Shown: piece after piece, positions 55,138 to 63,861 of the stretch
Numbering within the stretch: position 1 is the first letter of the stretch
How the letters are laid out: each line of letters begins with the position of its first letter
From: Leptospira ainazelensis
Lineage (GTDB): Bacteria; Spirochaetota; Leptospiria; Leptospirales; Leptospiraceae
Reading direction: 5' to 3'
Length of the DNA: 64,000 nt
Assembly (NCBI RefSeq): GCF_016918785.1
Contig: NZ_JAFFPT010000004.1
Location: 73,742-137,741, forward strand
Notes under the pieces: generated by a model
The model's database searches: none
What the model was told of the DNA's origin: nothing
Seen by the model: the letters and a program-made list of their open reading frames with translations, nothing else
Program-made: the position numbers and the translations under genes

Positions 55138-56349
55138 ATGCGCGTTGAGAATTTTCAGACAAAACGAAAACGGCCCGTAAAGATCGGGTTAGACGCCCGT
55201 ATGATCGCACATTCCGGCATCGGGATGAGAATTCGAGGGATTCTAAAACACATCGGTCCTTTGGCCGAGAAAGAGAATTTTCAGATCTATCTTTTTGGAA
55301 ATCGGGAAACGATCCGAAAGGAAGGAATTTCCTGCCACGAATTTACCGGTTTTGAAGAAGAACGGGAACGCTCAAAACTTCCGGCTTTTCGCGGAAAAAA
55401 AATCGGTCCCTATTCTTATCCCGTAATTTCTTACGAAGTCACAATCTATTCTTTTCGGGAATTTTTCGGACATCCGTTGATGCAAAAAATGGATCTGCTC
55501 GACATTCCTCACTTCAACGCACCTCTTCGTTATCTCTCAAAATCGATCGTTACGATTCACGACATCATTCCTTTTCGAATGAAAGAATTTCATTCGAGCT
55601 TCGCAAAAAGAATTTATTTACAAGTCGTCTTTCGATTGATTCGAACATTTTCAAAAAAAGTAGTTTCAGTTTCCCGATATTCGGCGACAGATTTAGAATC
55701 CGTTTTCCATTTTTCAAAAGATACGATTCAGGTGATCCCGAACGGAATCGACGAATCCGTTTTTTATCCTGCTTCCTCGGAAGAGAAAAAAAAATTCTTA
55801 AAAAAATACGAACTCAAAGAAGGATATCTGCTCAGCGTAGGAATCGGAAAAGGTCATAAGAATTTAGACTTTGTTCTAAACGTCCTGAAATCTTTCTGGG
55901 ATTCAAAACTTCTAAAAACGAACTGGGTTCTCGGCGGGGCTTCCGGAAAAATTCCGGATTATCTGGAACCGGAAGTTCGAGGTTATGAGAATCAAATTCT
56001 TCCTATGAAACGGCTTTCGTTAGAAGAACTTCGATGCCTTTATTCTTCCGCAGGAGTTTTGATTTTTCCTTCTAAATACGAAGGATTCGGATTTCCTCCT
56101 TTGGAAGCCCAAGCCTGCGGTTGTCCCGTGTTTTCCTCCAACGCGACGGTAATGCCTGAAATTCTGAACGAGAGCGTTTTATATTTCTCGCCGAACCATC
56201 CGGAAGAACTTCGAGTTCTTTTGGATGGATTTCTTAAAAATCCTAAAAGCACAAAAGCATTGATTCCAAAAGGAAAAAAGAATTCTGCAAGATTTTCCTG
56301 GAAAGGTTCTGCGGAAAAAACATTAGAAATTTATAAAATACTTTCCTAA
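55138..56349 (+). CDS. group 1 (GT4-type) glycosyltransferase
   Basis: A 403-residue GT-B enzyme from the ATG at 55138; an upstream start at 55102 is less likely. The N-terminal Rossmann domain has IGLDARMIAHSGIGMRIRG (donor/acceptor loop) and VTIHDIIPF. The C-terminal domain has the GT4 signature FPSKYEGFGFPPLEAQACGC, in which EGFGFP..E binds the sugar nucleotide. It probably transfers a mannose-like sugar to a lipid or polysaccharide. It is divergent from folE and stands alone. Confidence 0.85.
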   Translation: MRVENFQTKRKRPVKIGLDARMIAHSGIGMRIRGILKHIGPLAEKENFQIYLFGNRETIRKEGISCHEFTGFEEERERSKLPAFRGKKIGPYSYPVISYEVTIYSFREFFGHPLMQKMDLLDIPHFNAPLRYLSKSIVTIHDIIPFRMKEFHSSFAKRIYLQVVFRLIRTFSKKVVSVSRYSATDLESVFHFSKDTIQVIPNGIDESVFYPASSEEKKKFLKKYELKEGYLLSVGIGKGHKNLDFVLNVLKSFWDSKLLKTNWVLGGASGKIPDYLEPEVRGYENQILPMKRLSLEELRCLYSSAGVLIFPSKYEGFGFPPLEAQACGCPVFSSNATVMPEILNESVLYFSPNHPEELRVLLDGFLKNPKSTKALIPKGKKNSARFSWKGSAEKTLEIYKILS

Positions 56350-56465
56350 GCGGATTTCACGGTATTTTATTTTGAGACGGACTCGAAATCAGTTTTCAAA
56401 AATTCTTCATGGTGAATCTACGTTTATCGAAAAAACAATCCTCGCAGTAAATACAAAGAGGAATT

Positions 56466-56669
56466 CTAAAACTCAATTTCCCTTTTGCTATGTTTTTTTT
56501 TGGAAAAGATTTCTTCCTTCCGGGTCTGGATTGTTAAAAAAAGATTTTCCCTTTCCAAGTCGGAATAACGGGACCAGTTGCCGATTTCTTCGATAGTTCG
56601 AAAACAACCTTCGCAAAATCCCGTTTCAAAATCCATAGTGCAGATTTTATTACACGGAGAACGGACCAC
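56466..56669 (-). CDS. DUF1289 family small cysteine protein
   Basis: A 67-residue protein with the DUF1289 pattern SPCNKICTMDFETGFCEGCF: four cysteines (residues about 6, 10, 19 and 22) in a CX3C...CX2C array, then the segment IEEIGNWSRYSDLER. Most members are unstudied; the cysteines probably bind zinc or iron-sulfur. Its ATG abuts the stop of the antiporter gene, so the two form an operon. The C-terminal 20 residues are basic. Confidence 0.85.
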   Translation of the reverse strand: MVRSPCNKICTMDFETGFCEGCFRTIEEIGNWSRYSDLERENLFLTIQTRKEEIFSKKKHSKREIEF

Positions 56670-58433
56670 TCATTTGCCTCGAACTTTAGACTTCGTCGTA
56701 GCTTTCTTTTTCGCAGGTTTTTTCTTTGACGAAAGATTTACCGTTTCATGACCATTTTTAGAATGATCGACTATCGTTTTCATTTCTTTAAAAAGCGACA
56801 TCCCGCTGATTCTTCCGGGAACGATAACGTGCGCCGCGCCGCTTTCAACAAGGACGTCCGCTTCTTTAGCGTCGTCCGTAGTAAGGATAATGGAAGGTTG
56901 TCTGTGATGACAAATCGTTTTGAGCGATTCCAAAAGTCTTCTGTTGGTAGTACCTTTGAGAATCATATCTGAAATCGTGCAGATCACGTATCTCGCGTCT
57001 TCGATTCCTAAATGATGAAGCGTTTCCGGATTTGCAAGATCCCCATACGCCCAACGAATTCCTTTTGCTTCCAAGGCCTGTCTAAAAACGGGATTAAAAT
57101 CCACGATCAGAATTCGGTTCAACCACTCCGGTTTTTCTCTTTCAATTCCTTCAAGAAGTCCTTGAGCGATTCTAAAATAACCCAAAATGACGATGTCCCG
57201 TTTTGGCTGACCCGTTAGATCGGATTCGGTGCGATCCTCGTCTTTTTCTTTCAGACCGATTCCGGCTAACAGACTTAAGATGAATCTAGAAATCGGATCG
57301 TTAAAAAGAATGATATAAGTCGAAACTACGGAAGCAAGAATCATCGAAGTAAGAACGGTGGACTCCAATTCTTTGCTGATATGTCCGTAACCCATTCCCA
57401 AGGAAAGAATCACGAGCGAGAATTCGCTGATCTGAGCCAGATTCAAACCGGTGACTACGCCCGCTCGCAGACCTTTTCCTGAAAAATAGACCGGAGTCGC
57501 AACAGTGATCACTCTGCTCACGATCACAAAAGCCACCGCTATCAAAGAGACGCTGATGATCTGGATCGAAGGAATCGGAATTTTCATCCCAAGAGCAACG
57601 AAGAAAAGAGTGATAAAAAAATCTCTAATCCCGGAAAGTTTTGCGATCACGTCCGCACCGTAAGGGAACGCCGCGATACTCACGCCGGCAATCAAGGCGC
57701 CCATCTCTTTCGAAAGGCCCGCTTTTTCCGCAAAGCCGCAGAGTAAAAAACACCAAGCAATGGAAGTAATCAAAATGAGTTCGGGTTTGGAAGCCGCAGC
57801 TTCGAATAACCTGGAAAGAAAAAATCTACTGATCAAAAAAGCGACGCCAATGAGAACTAAACCGATCCCAAGCGAACTTGCGATTTTAAGAATCTGAGGA
57901 TCTTGAAGATTTGGCTGAACTCCCATAAAAATGATGGCCCAAATATCTTGGAGAACGAGCACTCCGATCGTAAGCCGACCGGCGATCGTACTTACTTCGA
58001 ATTTATCATGGAGCAGTTTGACGACGATCATCGTCGAACTGATCGCCAACGCGATTGCAAAATAAAGAAGATCGAATTTTCCGGGAGATCCGGCGAGAAT
58101 CCCTTTAAAGAAAATTAAACCGAAAAGAACGCAAAAAACGAACTGGCTGATCCCGAGAATGAACATGGATTTTCCCATCCGCGCCAATTCTTTTAAATCG
58201 ATTTCAAGACCGATGATAAATAACAAAAGTATCAAACCGATCTCGGATATCAATTCGATGCTCTCTTCATTTACGACAAGACCAAAACCCAAATTCGGTC
58301 CCAGTAAAAGTCCGCCTGCCACATAACCGAGAATCAACGGTTGTTTTGTAACTCGAGCAATATGGGAAAAAAAAGTAGCGAAGATGATGCTCAACGCGAT
58401 ATCGTTTAAAAGAGAAAGGGAATGATGCTCCAT
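56670..58433 (-). CDS. KefB-type cation:proton antiporter with RCK-like domain
   Basis: A 587-residue CPA2 family transporter. About twelve membrane helices occupy residues 5-385, with the family segments GYVAGGLLLGPNLGF, GLEIDLKELARMG and EKAGLSKEMGALIAG. A cytoplasmic TrkA-N-like domain (about 405-535) begins DIVILGYFRIAQGLLEGIE, where the canonical GXGXXG is replaced, and then IRWAYGDLANPETLHHLG. Nucleotide binding may be altered. The last 25 residues are a lysine-rich tail. It is probably a K+/H+ or Na+/H+ exchanger. It is adjacent to the DUF1289 gene. Confidence 0.88.
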   Translation of the reverse strand: MEHHSLSLLNDIALSIIFATFFSHIARVTKQPLILGYVAGGLLLGPNLGFGLVVNEESIELISEIGLILLLFIIGLEIDLKELARMGKSMFILGISQFVFCVLFGLIFFKGILAGSPGKFDLLYFAIALAISSTMIVVKLLHDKFEVSTIAGRLTIGVLVLQDIWAIIFMGVQPNLQDPQILKIASSLGIGLVLIGVAFLISRFFLSRLFEAAASKPELILITSIAWCFLLCGFAEKAGLSKEMGALIAGVSIAAFPYGADVIAKLSGIRDFFITLFFVALGMKIPIPSIQIISVSLIAVAFVIVSRVITVATPVYFSGKGLRAGVVTGLNLAQISEFSLVILSLGMGYGHISKELESTVLTSMILASVVSTYIILFNDPISRFILSLLAGIGLKEKDEDRTESDLTGQPKRDIVILGYFRIAQGLLEGIEREKPEWLNRILIVDFNPVFRQALEAKGIRWAYGDLANPETLHHLGIEDARYVICTISDMILKGTTNRRLLESLKTICHHRQPSIILTTDDAKEADVLVESGAAHVIVPGRISGMSLFKEMKTIVDHSKNGHETVNLSSKKKPAKKKATTKSKVRGK

Positions 58434-58752
58434 ATTTACAGTTCGTCCTAAAATCTAATTTCTTTTTCTAAGGAAACCCGAAACACAAGTTCCAAACAGA
58501 GTGAGAGCTCACGAACATTCTTTCTCTGGTTTCTTATAAGCGAACGGCAGAATCTTATAAAAAGCTTCTACTTACTAAACTAAAGAAGAATCCTTTAGTA
58601 AAAAACATTTTTTTTGCGGATCTAGTAAAAACTTGAAAACGGGAAGAAACTTTTGTTCAGCATCATAGTTTTAAGAATTTTGTGCTCTCAAAGGAGGACT
58701 TTCGCAAAAAAATAAATCAGTTCTTTGAAATTGATAGCAACTCTAGATCGTT
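58434..58752. other. intergenic region
   Basis: The 319 bp between hpt and the antiporter gene (both minus strand) hold no gene. A small inverted repeat ACTAAAG/CTTTAGT lies near 58575-58600, and AAAGGAGGACTTTCGC near 58690 resembles a ribosome site on the plus strand without a following ATG. Confidence 0.5.
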
Positions 58753-59298
58753 TTAAACTGAAAAATCCCCAGGTTCCAAAACGTGGATGTCGGGAAGATT
58801 TCGATATTTCCCATCAAAATCAAGACCATAACCCACAACAAATTCATCCGGAATTCTCCAGCCGACGTATTTCACCGGAAATTCAAGGATGTTTTTTCTT
58901 TCCTTTAAAAGGAGCGTAACGATCTCAAGACTCGCCGGGTTGCGCGTAAAGATATGCCTCACAAGATACTGCAACGTAAACCCAGTATCCAAAATATCTT
59001 CCACGAGAATGATATGACGATCGGAAAGATCGGTATTGATGTCTTTTAATAAATCGATCTTACCGGTGGAAACGGTTCCCGAATACGACCTTGCTTGAAC
59101 GAAGTCGATCTCAACTGAAAATGGAATCGCCCGCGTGAGATCCGAGAAAAAATAAACCCCACCTTTCAAAACGCAGATAAAAACAGGATTCAGTTTTTTA
59201 TAATCTTTTGCGATTTCGGAAGCTAACGAGTCGACCTTTTTTAAAATTTCTTCTTGAGAAAACCGCGGATGGAGAATGTCTGAATTTTTTTTGTTCAT
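58753..59298 (-). CDS. hpt: hypoxanthine (guanine) phosphoribosyltransferase
   Basis: Purine salvage: hypoxanthine or guanine plus PRPP to IMP or GMP. It has 181 residues from the ATG at 59298, which overlaps the sixA stop (ATGA); a longer frame to 59352 lies in sixA. Motifs are PVFICVLKGGVYFFSDLTR, the flexible loop DFVQARSYSGT, and the PRPP-binding VEDILDTGFTLQYL. Length and motifs match a standard bacterial Hpt. Confidence 0.93.
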   Translation of the reverse strand: MNKKNSDILHPRFSQEEILKKVDSLASEIAKDYKKLNPVFICVLKGGVYFFSDLTRAIPFSVEIDFVQARSYSGTVSTGKIDLLKDINTDLSDRHIILVEDILDTGFTLQYLVRHIFTRNPASLEIVTLLLKERKNILEFPVKYVGWRIPDEFVVGYGLDFDGKYRNLPDIHVLEPGDFSV

Positions 59299-59852
59299 CC
59301 CGGAATCCAGAATCGAATTATTTTTCCGGGAATTTTGCCGAGGTCTTGCCAAGTATTTATCTCGGCTTGTATACTCAAAAATCCGGAAGTCGGAAACTTA
59401 AAAAGAATCGATTCCGAAAGAGATAGGTCTTCACTTCCTCGGATCAAACGATTTGCAATTTCTTCGATTCCTGGATTATGACCCAACAATGCCACACTCT
59501 CAAACTTAGAATTCGATTCTCTAAGCGTTACTAAAATATCTTCACTATCGGATTCGTACAATTTTTCCGTTACTTTGGTCTCGGAAGAGACTTCCTTATT
59601 TTTAGTAAGAATTTTATAAGTATCCAATGTCCTTTTAGAATCGGAAATTAAAAATAAATCCGTTTTGAATTCAATTCTCTCCAAATACTTTCGAAGAGAT
59701 CGAGCGTTTTTCTTTCCTCTGTCCGACAAGGGCCTTTCTCGATCCGACTTAAATTCGGATTCCCAATCTGATTTCGCGTGTCTGATTAAATGAATTTGTT
59801 TCAACAAACTTTGTCTCTCGTTTTGCGCTTCTCCGGTCAACTTTAAATTCAT
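59295..59852 (-). CDS. sixA: SixA-type histidine phosphatase
   Basis: A 185-residue protein of the histidine-phosphatase superfamily, from the ATG at 59852; a TTG two codons earlier is possible. The catalytic RHG-type motif is HLIRHAKSDWES with RPLSDRGKKNARSLR. The second histidine is in VALLGHNPGIEEIANRL. It resembles SixA, which dephosphorylates phosphohistidine in phosphorelay or PTS proteins. It overlaps hpt by 4 bp and so is co-translated with a purine salvage gene. Confidence 0.85.
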   Translation of the reverse strand: MNLKLTGEAQNERQSLLKQIHLIRHAKSDWESEFKSDRERPLSDRGKKNARSLRKYLERIEFKTDLFLISDSKRTLDTYKILTKNKEVSSETKVTEKLYESDSEDILVTLRESNSKFESVALLGHNPGIEEIANRLIRGSEDLSLSESILFKFPTSGFLSIQAEINTWQDLGKIPGKIIRFWIPG

Positions 59853-59888
59853 TGACAAGAGTTAAAAGATCTCTTTAATTATGGTGCT

Positions 59889-60566
59889 ATGAAAAAGGTC
59901 TTCGCGTTAGCAGGAACTGCTTTGCTCATTCTTATGCCTACTTTGTTAGGCGCACAATTAGCAGGTCCTCCGGACGAAGAAAGAGCGAAAAAAGACGTTC
60001 AAATTCAATGGTCTAAAAAACACGTTGGCGATAAAATCCAATCGATCGAAAGTAATGGCGAACCCGTTCTAATAGAAAAAGAAGAACCCAAATCCAACGC
60101 CGATATACTTTACAAATTTCCATTTTTAGTTACTGCAAAACGCAAAGACGGAAGTATTACACGAACGGAAGTGGGTGCGAATTATATTTTTGTCCGTACA
60201 AAGGGTTGGCTCTTTTCAGAACTAGGATTCGGTAAGAATATAGTTTTATCCGATCCAGGAAAAGAGTCACCCGATAAAGAAACCGCTCTCAAGTTAATCG
60301 AGGAAGGTCTTTTGCTGGAACGTTGGAAGGGAAAAACGATAGAGAATTTAAAAATTGGGGAACCGATATCCGGCAGTGATTTAGAAGTTCATTGGTTTCG
60401 TTATTCGGGAGACTACGAAGTATTGGCCGATAATAACCTTCGTTATTCGTGTACAAATCTTATAGTTCGTCTTTTCAAAGACGATTCCGCCAGCGAATGG
60501 AAGTTGGATTGGAAAGAAAAGGGAATTTGTAGACAGACGACCGCGACTTCCAACGATTCTCCCTGA
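59889..60566 (+). CDS. secreted hypothetical protein
   Basis: A 225-residue exported protein; the signal peptide ends near LLGAQ (residue 22). I do not recognise the family. The body has alternating charged and aromatic stretches and two cysteines (in RYSCTNL and GICRQTT) that could form a disulfide. It starts divergently from sixA with a short gap. Nothing in the neighbourhood explains its role. Confidence 0.65.
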   Translation: MKKVFALAGTALLILMPTLLGAQLAGPPDEERAKKDVQIQWSKKHVGDKIQSIESNGEPVLIEKEEPKSNADILYKFPFLVTAKRKDGSITRTEVGANYIFVRTKGWLFSELGFGKNIVLSDPGKESPDKETALKLIEEGLLLERWKGKTIENLKIGEPISGSDLEVHWFRYSGDYEVLADNNLRYSCTNLIVRLFKDDSASEWKLDWKEKGICRQTTATSNDSP

Positions 60567-60596
60567 GCGTAAAATATTCCGATATCATCACGCTCA
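60564..60596. terminator. possible hairpin between convergent genes
   Basis: Perfect 7-base arms TGAGCGT and ACGCTCA with a 19-base loop, overlapping the stop of the secreted unknown. It lacks a good T-tract, so it is only a weak terminator candidate. Confidence 0.35.
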
Positions 60597-60612
60597 AAGA
60601 GAATTCTTATTC

Positions 60613-61218
60613 TTATCGATTGTTCTTGTTGTTTGAATCCGGCTTACGAAGATTTTTATCTTTGAGACTTTCAAAATTTGATTTTTTCAATCGATCGGAA
60701 AATCGAATCGAACTAATTTTTCCCGCCCTCAGATCTTTCAAAGTATTCTGAATCGAACTTCCGATTCCGCTATGATTTTCATATTGTTTAAGAAAACTTT
60801 CGGTGCTCGTTTTATCTAAAGAATAATATGATTTTCCGTAAGCAAATACCGCAGCGTTCCGAACCGTTGGATGTGAATTTTCATTCGCGATGGTCGACTC
60901 TAAATAACTCTTCGCGGAATTTCCGCCGAAGTCGGCGATCAAATCGTTGATTTGTGAAAGCGCATAAACCCTCATTCCCGGTTCTTTAGAGATCGCAATC
61001 AAGTATTCTTGCGGATTCGGGTTGATCGAATAAATTTCTTTGACCAGCGATTCTCGATCGATATGACCGGTTTGAAGAGCTACGGATTTTATCTTTTCGT
61101 ATTGATCTCCGTTCAAAGGTTCGGCTTGGATCGCGGAAGAAACCCAAAATAAAACGATCAGGCCGGTTGTAAAAACTCGCCCCATTCTAAACTTCATTTG
61201 ATTCTTTTTTGTCTTCAT
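60613..61218 (-). CDS. secreted HEAT-repeat-like hypothetical protein
   Basis: A 201-residue exported protein. An N-terminal signal (residues about 12-32, ending near IQAEP) precedes an all-helical body. It contains two or three HEAT-like pairs, for example PGMRVYALSQINDLIADFG and HPTVRNAAVFAYGKSYYSL. HEAT folds usually bind protein partners. It starts one base after the stop of the metalloprotease gene (61220), so it is very likely in the same operon and may be a partner of it (inferred). Confidence 0.6.
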   Translation of the reverse strand: MKTKKNQMKFRMGRVFTTGLIVLFWVSSAIQAEPLNGDQYEKIKSVALQTGHIDRESLVKEIYSINPNPQEYLIAISKEPGMRVYALSQINDLIADFGGNSAKSYLESTIANENSHPTVRNAAVFAYGKSYYSLDKTSTESFLKQYENHSGIGSSIQNTLKDLRAGKISSIRFSDRLKKSNFESLKDKNLRKPDSNNKNNR

Positions 61219-61219
61219 A

Positions 61220-62665
61220 TTAGTAAACCAATGGATGCGATCGTAGCACCCAACCTTGTTCTCCGGTCAATTGTGTTTGATTGATGGTTGGATTCCCCGC
61301 ATAAAACATGAGGTTGAGTCCCCCGCTATTATAAAAACCGGTCCCTAAACATTCGCCCAAACCGACGAGATTGTTACCGTTTTGATCCTGACATTCCGGT
61401 GTTTCCGGCAAAGGATCCAGAGAATAACGTCCTCTGATTACGTCTTTTTCTACCGGATGATAAAGCCCTAAGAAATGGGCGCCCTCATGTGCGATTGTTT
61501 TTGCCAAAAAAATCTGATCCGCAGAACAAGTGAGGTCAGAGCCGATCCCTCCGCATCCGGTCGCCGTTCTATGATTCTCGATAAAAACGATCATACCGGA
61601 TTTAGGAGTTCCAGCGATCGGAATTCCCGGAATTCCGGAAGAGATTCCTAAAATTCCCGCAGGTGCGCTGCTCGAAACCGTGTAACCCCTTGTTATATAA
61701 ATATTCAAAGAATTTGGATCCTGAACTCCGGCAGGATTTGTTTTGTACAATGTTCCCAAAGAACCCGCGACATCTCCGAAATCGTCGGATAAATTCGCAA
61801 CGGTAAGAAAATTTGCTTCCGCACCCGCTGCAACAGAGGCGGTGACTGTAACGTCTATCTTTACTGTGTCCTGAGCGTAGATCTCTTTTAAAGTTTGTAT
61901 CATCGTCGCCATTCCAACCGTTGTCGGCGTTGTTACCGCGTTCGGAACAAAAATCAAATTGATATGCAACTTCTTTCGCGACTGCCAAACCTTTGCCAAA
62001 CCGGAAGCCGAACTTCCGAAAATTCCGTTCGGCTCTGCGCGAAATTTATATTCTTCGCAGGTATGGGGAGTGTTGTTTGTAACTCTTCGAGTCGGAATGG
62101 ATGGGCTTGGCACACTCGGCAGAATAAAGTCCACGCCCAAAATGTTACTTACGAAATTATTATAACCCGCACTCGGCGCATAGTAGCTCGAAGTCGCTCC
62201 GATCGGAAAAGCCGTAGTTACCGAGCGAGACCCGGCGGCTTCACTTTTACCATTATCCTGAATCAAATTGCCTGCGGCGTTTTCCCAAAGAGGATAGATA
62301 AATCGATTGGCGTTGGATGCAAATGTATGGTTTTGTTCGGTATACACGATTCCAACAGGATTACTTTTACCTAAACCTGGAAAATTTACCGTTCCCGTAA
62401 GATATGCGGTTCCGCCGTCCGCATACGCGTTACTTTCAGTTAATAAAACTTGACTCAGTGTGGAAGTGGAAACGCTGAAATTCGGAGCAGCTCCGGAAGT
62501 CCTTTCATTTTCTGCGGGCTCGCAACGATAGAGAGATTCGTTATACATGTATATACCGAGCAAAAGATTTAGATTTTCAGATGTTTTATCTTTGTCTTTT
62601 TGAATTGGACAACCCCAAAAGAACCAACATAGAATCAAAACTGGGACGAAAGTTTTTCTCAACAT
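61220..62665 (-). CDS. lipoprotein metzincin-type zinc metalloprotease
   Basis: A 481-residue probable lipoprotein. The N-terminus ends in FFWGC with Cys19 as the likely lipidated residue. The C-terminal region has the extended zinc motif HEGAHFLGLYH (residues 393-403, HEXXHXXGXXH) and a Met-turn NLMFY (Met453), which together define metzincins. Cysteines at 371, 380, 425 and 439 could form disulfides near the active site. The N-terminal 200 residues are beta-rich and unrecognised. It may degrade host or matrix proteins, but the target is unknown. It is followed directly by the HEAT-like gene. Confidence 0.8.
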   Translation of the reverse strand: MLRKTFVPVLILCWFFWGCPIQKDKDKTSENLNLLLGIYMYNESLYRCEPAENERTSGAAPNFSVSTSTLSQVLLTESNAYADGGTAYLTGTVNFPGLGKSNPVGIVYTEQNHTFASNANRFIYPLWENAAGNLIQDNGKSEAAGSRSVTTAFPIGATSSYYAPSAGYNNFVSNILGVDFILPSVPSPSIPTRRVTNNTPHTCEEYKFRAEPNGIFGSSASGLAKVWQSRKKLHINLIFVPNAVTTPTTVGMATMIQTLKEIYAQDTVKIDVTVTASVAAGAEANFLTVANLSDDFGDVAGSLGTLYKTNPAGVQDPNSLNIYITRGYTVSSSAPAGILGISSGIPGIPIAGTPKSGMIVFIENHRTATGCGGIGSDLTCSADQIFLAKTIAHEGAHFLGLYHPVEKDVIRGRYSLDPLPETPECQDQNGNNLVGLGECLGTGFYNSGGLNLMFYAGNPTINQTQLTGEQGWVLRSHPLVY

Positions 62666-62781
62666 ATCACTAATTTCCTAATGCTTCTTTTAGAGAGCGA
62701 ACCTATTACAATTTAATAAGATGAATTTCTTTTTTTAATTCCAAGTTCCGGGAAAAATTTTTCTCTTTCAGGGAACCATCG

Positions 62782-63762
62782 TCAATTTTTTGGGACCCAA
62801 CCGAGTTCTTTTTCCTTTCCCACTATCTGAGAAATGGAATCGAGTTGATTCTTTTTCAAAAATCGATCTAAGAATTCAAGAATACGCAAAGGTAAAAACG
62901 GACCCTGATAGATATAACCGGTATAAATTTGAACTAGGTCAGCTCCCGCTAGAATTTTTTCCAACGCCGTTTCTCCGGAATCGATACCGCCGACTCCGAT
63001 GATCGGAATTCTTCCCTTCAATAGATTATACGCAACGCGGATAAATTCGGTCGCTTTTTTTCTCAATGGCTTCCCCGAAAGTCCACCTTCTTTTTCAACA
63101 TTCGGATATTTGGAAAGAACCGATTTATCGATCGTTGTGTTCGTAAGAATCACTCCGTTTAGTTTTAAACTCAAAGAAGTTTCTAATAAGGCTTCCAGAT
63201 CCTTCTGTTCCATATCGGGAGCAAACTTCACAAAGATGGGAATTCTAAAATCCTTTCCAAGTCCGGAACGAATCCCTTCGATCAAGGAAACAAAATTCTC
63301 CTGTTTCTGAAAATTTCTGAGTCCGGGGGTATTGGGAGAACTGATATTGATCACCGTATAATCTGCGTAAGGCGCCAAACGTTTCAAAGTATAAATATAA
63401 TCTTCGACGGCCTTGTCTTCCGGAACGATTTTAGTTTTTCCGGCGTTGATACCGCGAATTTTTCCTTTTGTCTGTTTGGAAAGAATTTTGAACGCAAGAT
63501 CCGCACCCGGGTTATTAAAACCCATACGATTGATGAGAGCCTGGTCTTCCGGATATCGAAAGATTCTGGGTTTCGGATTTCCCGGTTGGGCTTGTCCGGT
63601 AATCGTTCCAACTTCGACGTGACCAAAACCCATTCTACTCAAAAAAGGATATAACTCGCCCGTTTTATCGAAACCCGCGCCCATTCCCAGCGGATTATCA
63701 AATTCTAACCCTGCTACAGTTGTTCTCAATCGATCGCTTCGATACGAGGTCGTCGATTCCAC
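62782..63762 (-). CDS. pyrD: dihydroorotate dehydrogenase, class 2, with abnormal N-terminus
   Basis: Oxidises dihydroorotate to orotate with quinone at the membrane. The frame from GTG 63762 gives 326 residues. FMN and substrate motifs are clear: NPLGMGAGFDKTGELYPFLS, VGTITGQAQPGNPKPR, NISSPNTPGLRNFQ and IGVGGIDSGETALEKILAGA. Class 2 enzymes normally begin with a membrane helix and a DPETAHE-like segment. That segment exists upstream in frame (PRLDPETAHEFAKTLLGASR, 63838 down to 63779), but no ATG, GTG or TTG precedes it before the stop at 63893-63891. The lost start lies instead in an inverted copy on the plus strand. Confidence 0.88.
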   Translation of the reverse strand: MESTTSYRSDRLRTTVAGLEFDNPLGMGAGFDKTGELYPFLSRMGFGHVEVGTITGQAQPGNPKPRIFRYPEDQALINRMGFNNPGADLAFKILSKQTKGKIRGINAGKTKIVPEDKAVEDYIYTLKRLAPYADYTVINISSPNTPGLRNFQKQENFVSLIEGIRSGLGKDFRIPIFVKFAPDMEQKDLEALLETSLSLKLNGVILTNTTIDKSVLSKYPNVEKEGGLSGKPLRKKATEFIRVAYNLLKGRIPIIGVGGIDSGETALEKILAGADLVQIYTGYIYQGPFLPLRILEFLDRFLKKNQLDSISQIVGKEKELGWVPKN

Positions 63763-63764
63763 AA

Positions 63765-63841
63765 TGGAAAGAAATCCGGGAATTTTTCGACTTGCGCCGA
63801 GAAGAGTTTTTGCGAATTCGTGTGCGGTCTCCGGATCTAAG
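63765..63841 (-). repeat. left arm of a perfect 77-bp inverted repeat in pyrD
   Basis: The reverse complement of 63765-63841 equals 63924-64000 at every base, beginning CTTAGATCCGGAGACC and ending GGATTTCTTTCCA. The arm encodes LDPETAHEFAKTLL and on to GFLS of PyrD in each orientation. The spacer is 82 bp (63842-63923). The repeat is cut by the window end, so the true arm length is at least 77 bp. Confidence 0.95.
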
Positions 63842-63861
63842 CGGGGAAAATAGTTTCAGAG

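Noticed and set aside
61602..61988. 128-residue minus-strand open frame
   Set aside because: Same strand, different frame within the metzincin gene, with biased composition (R, N, C, S) typical of a frame shadow.
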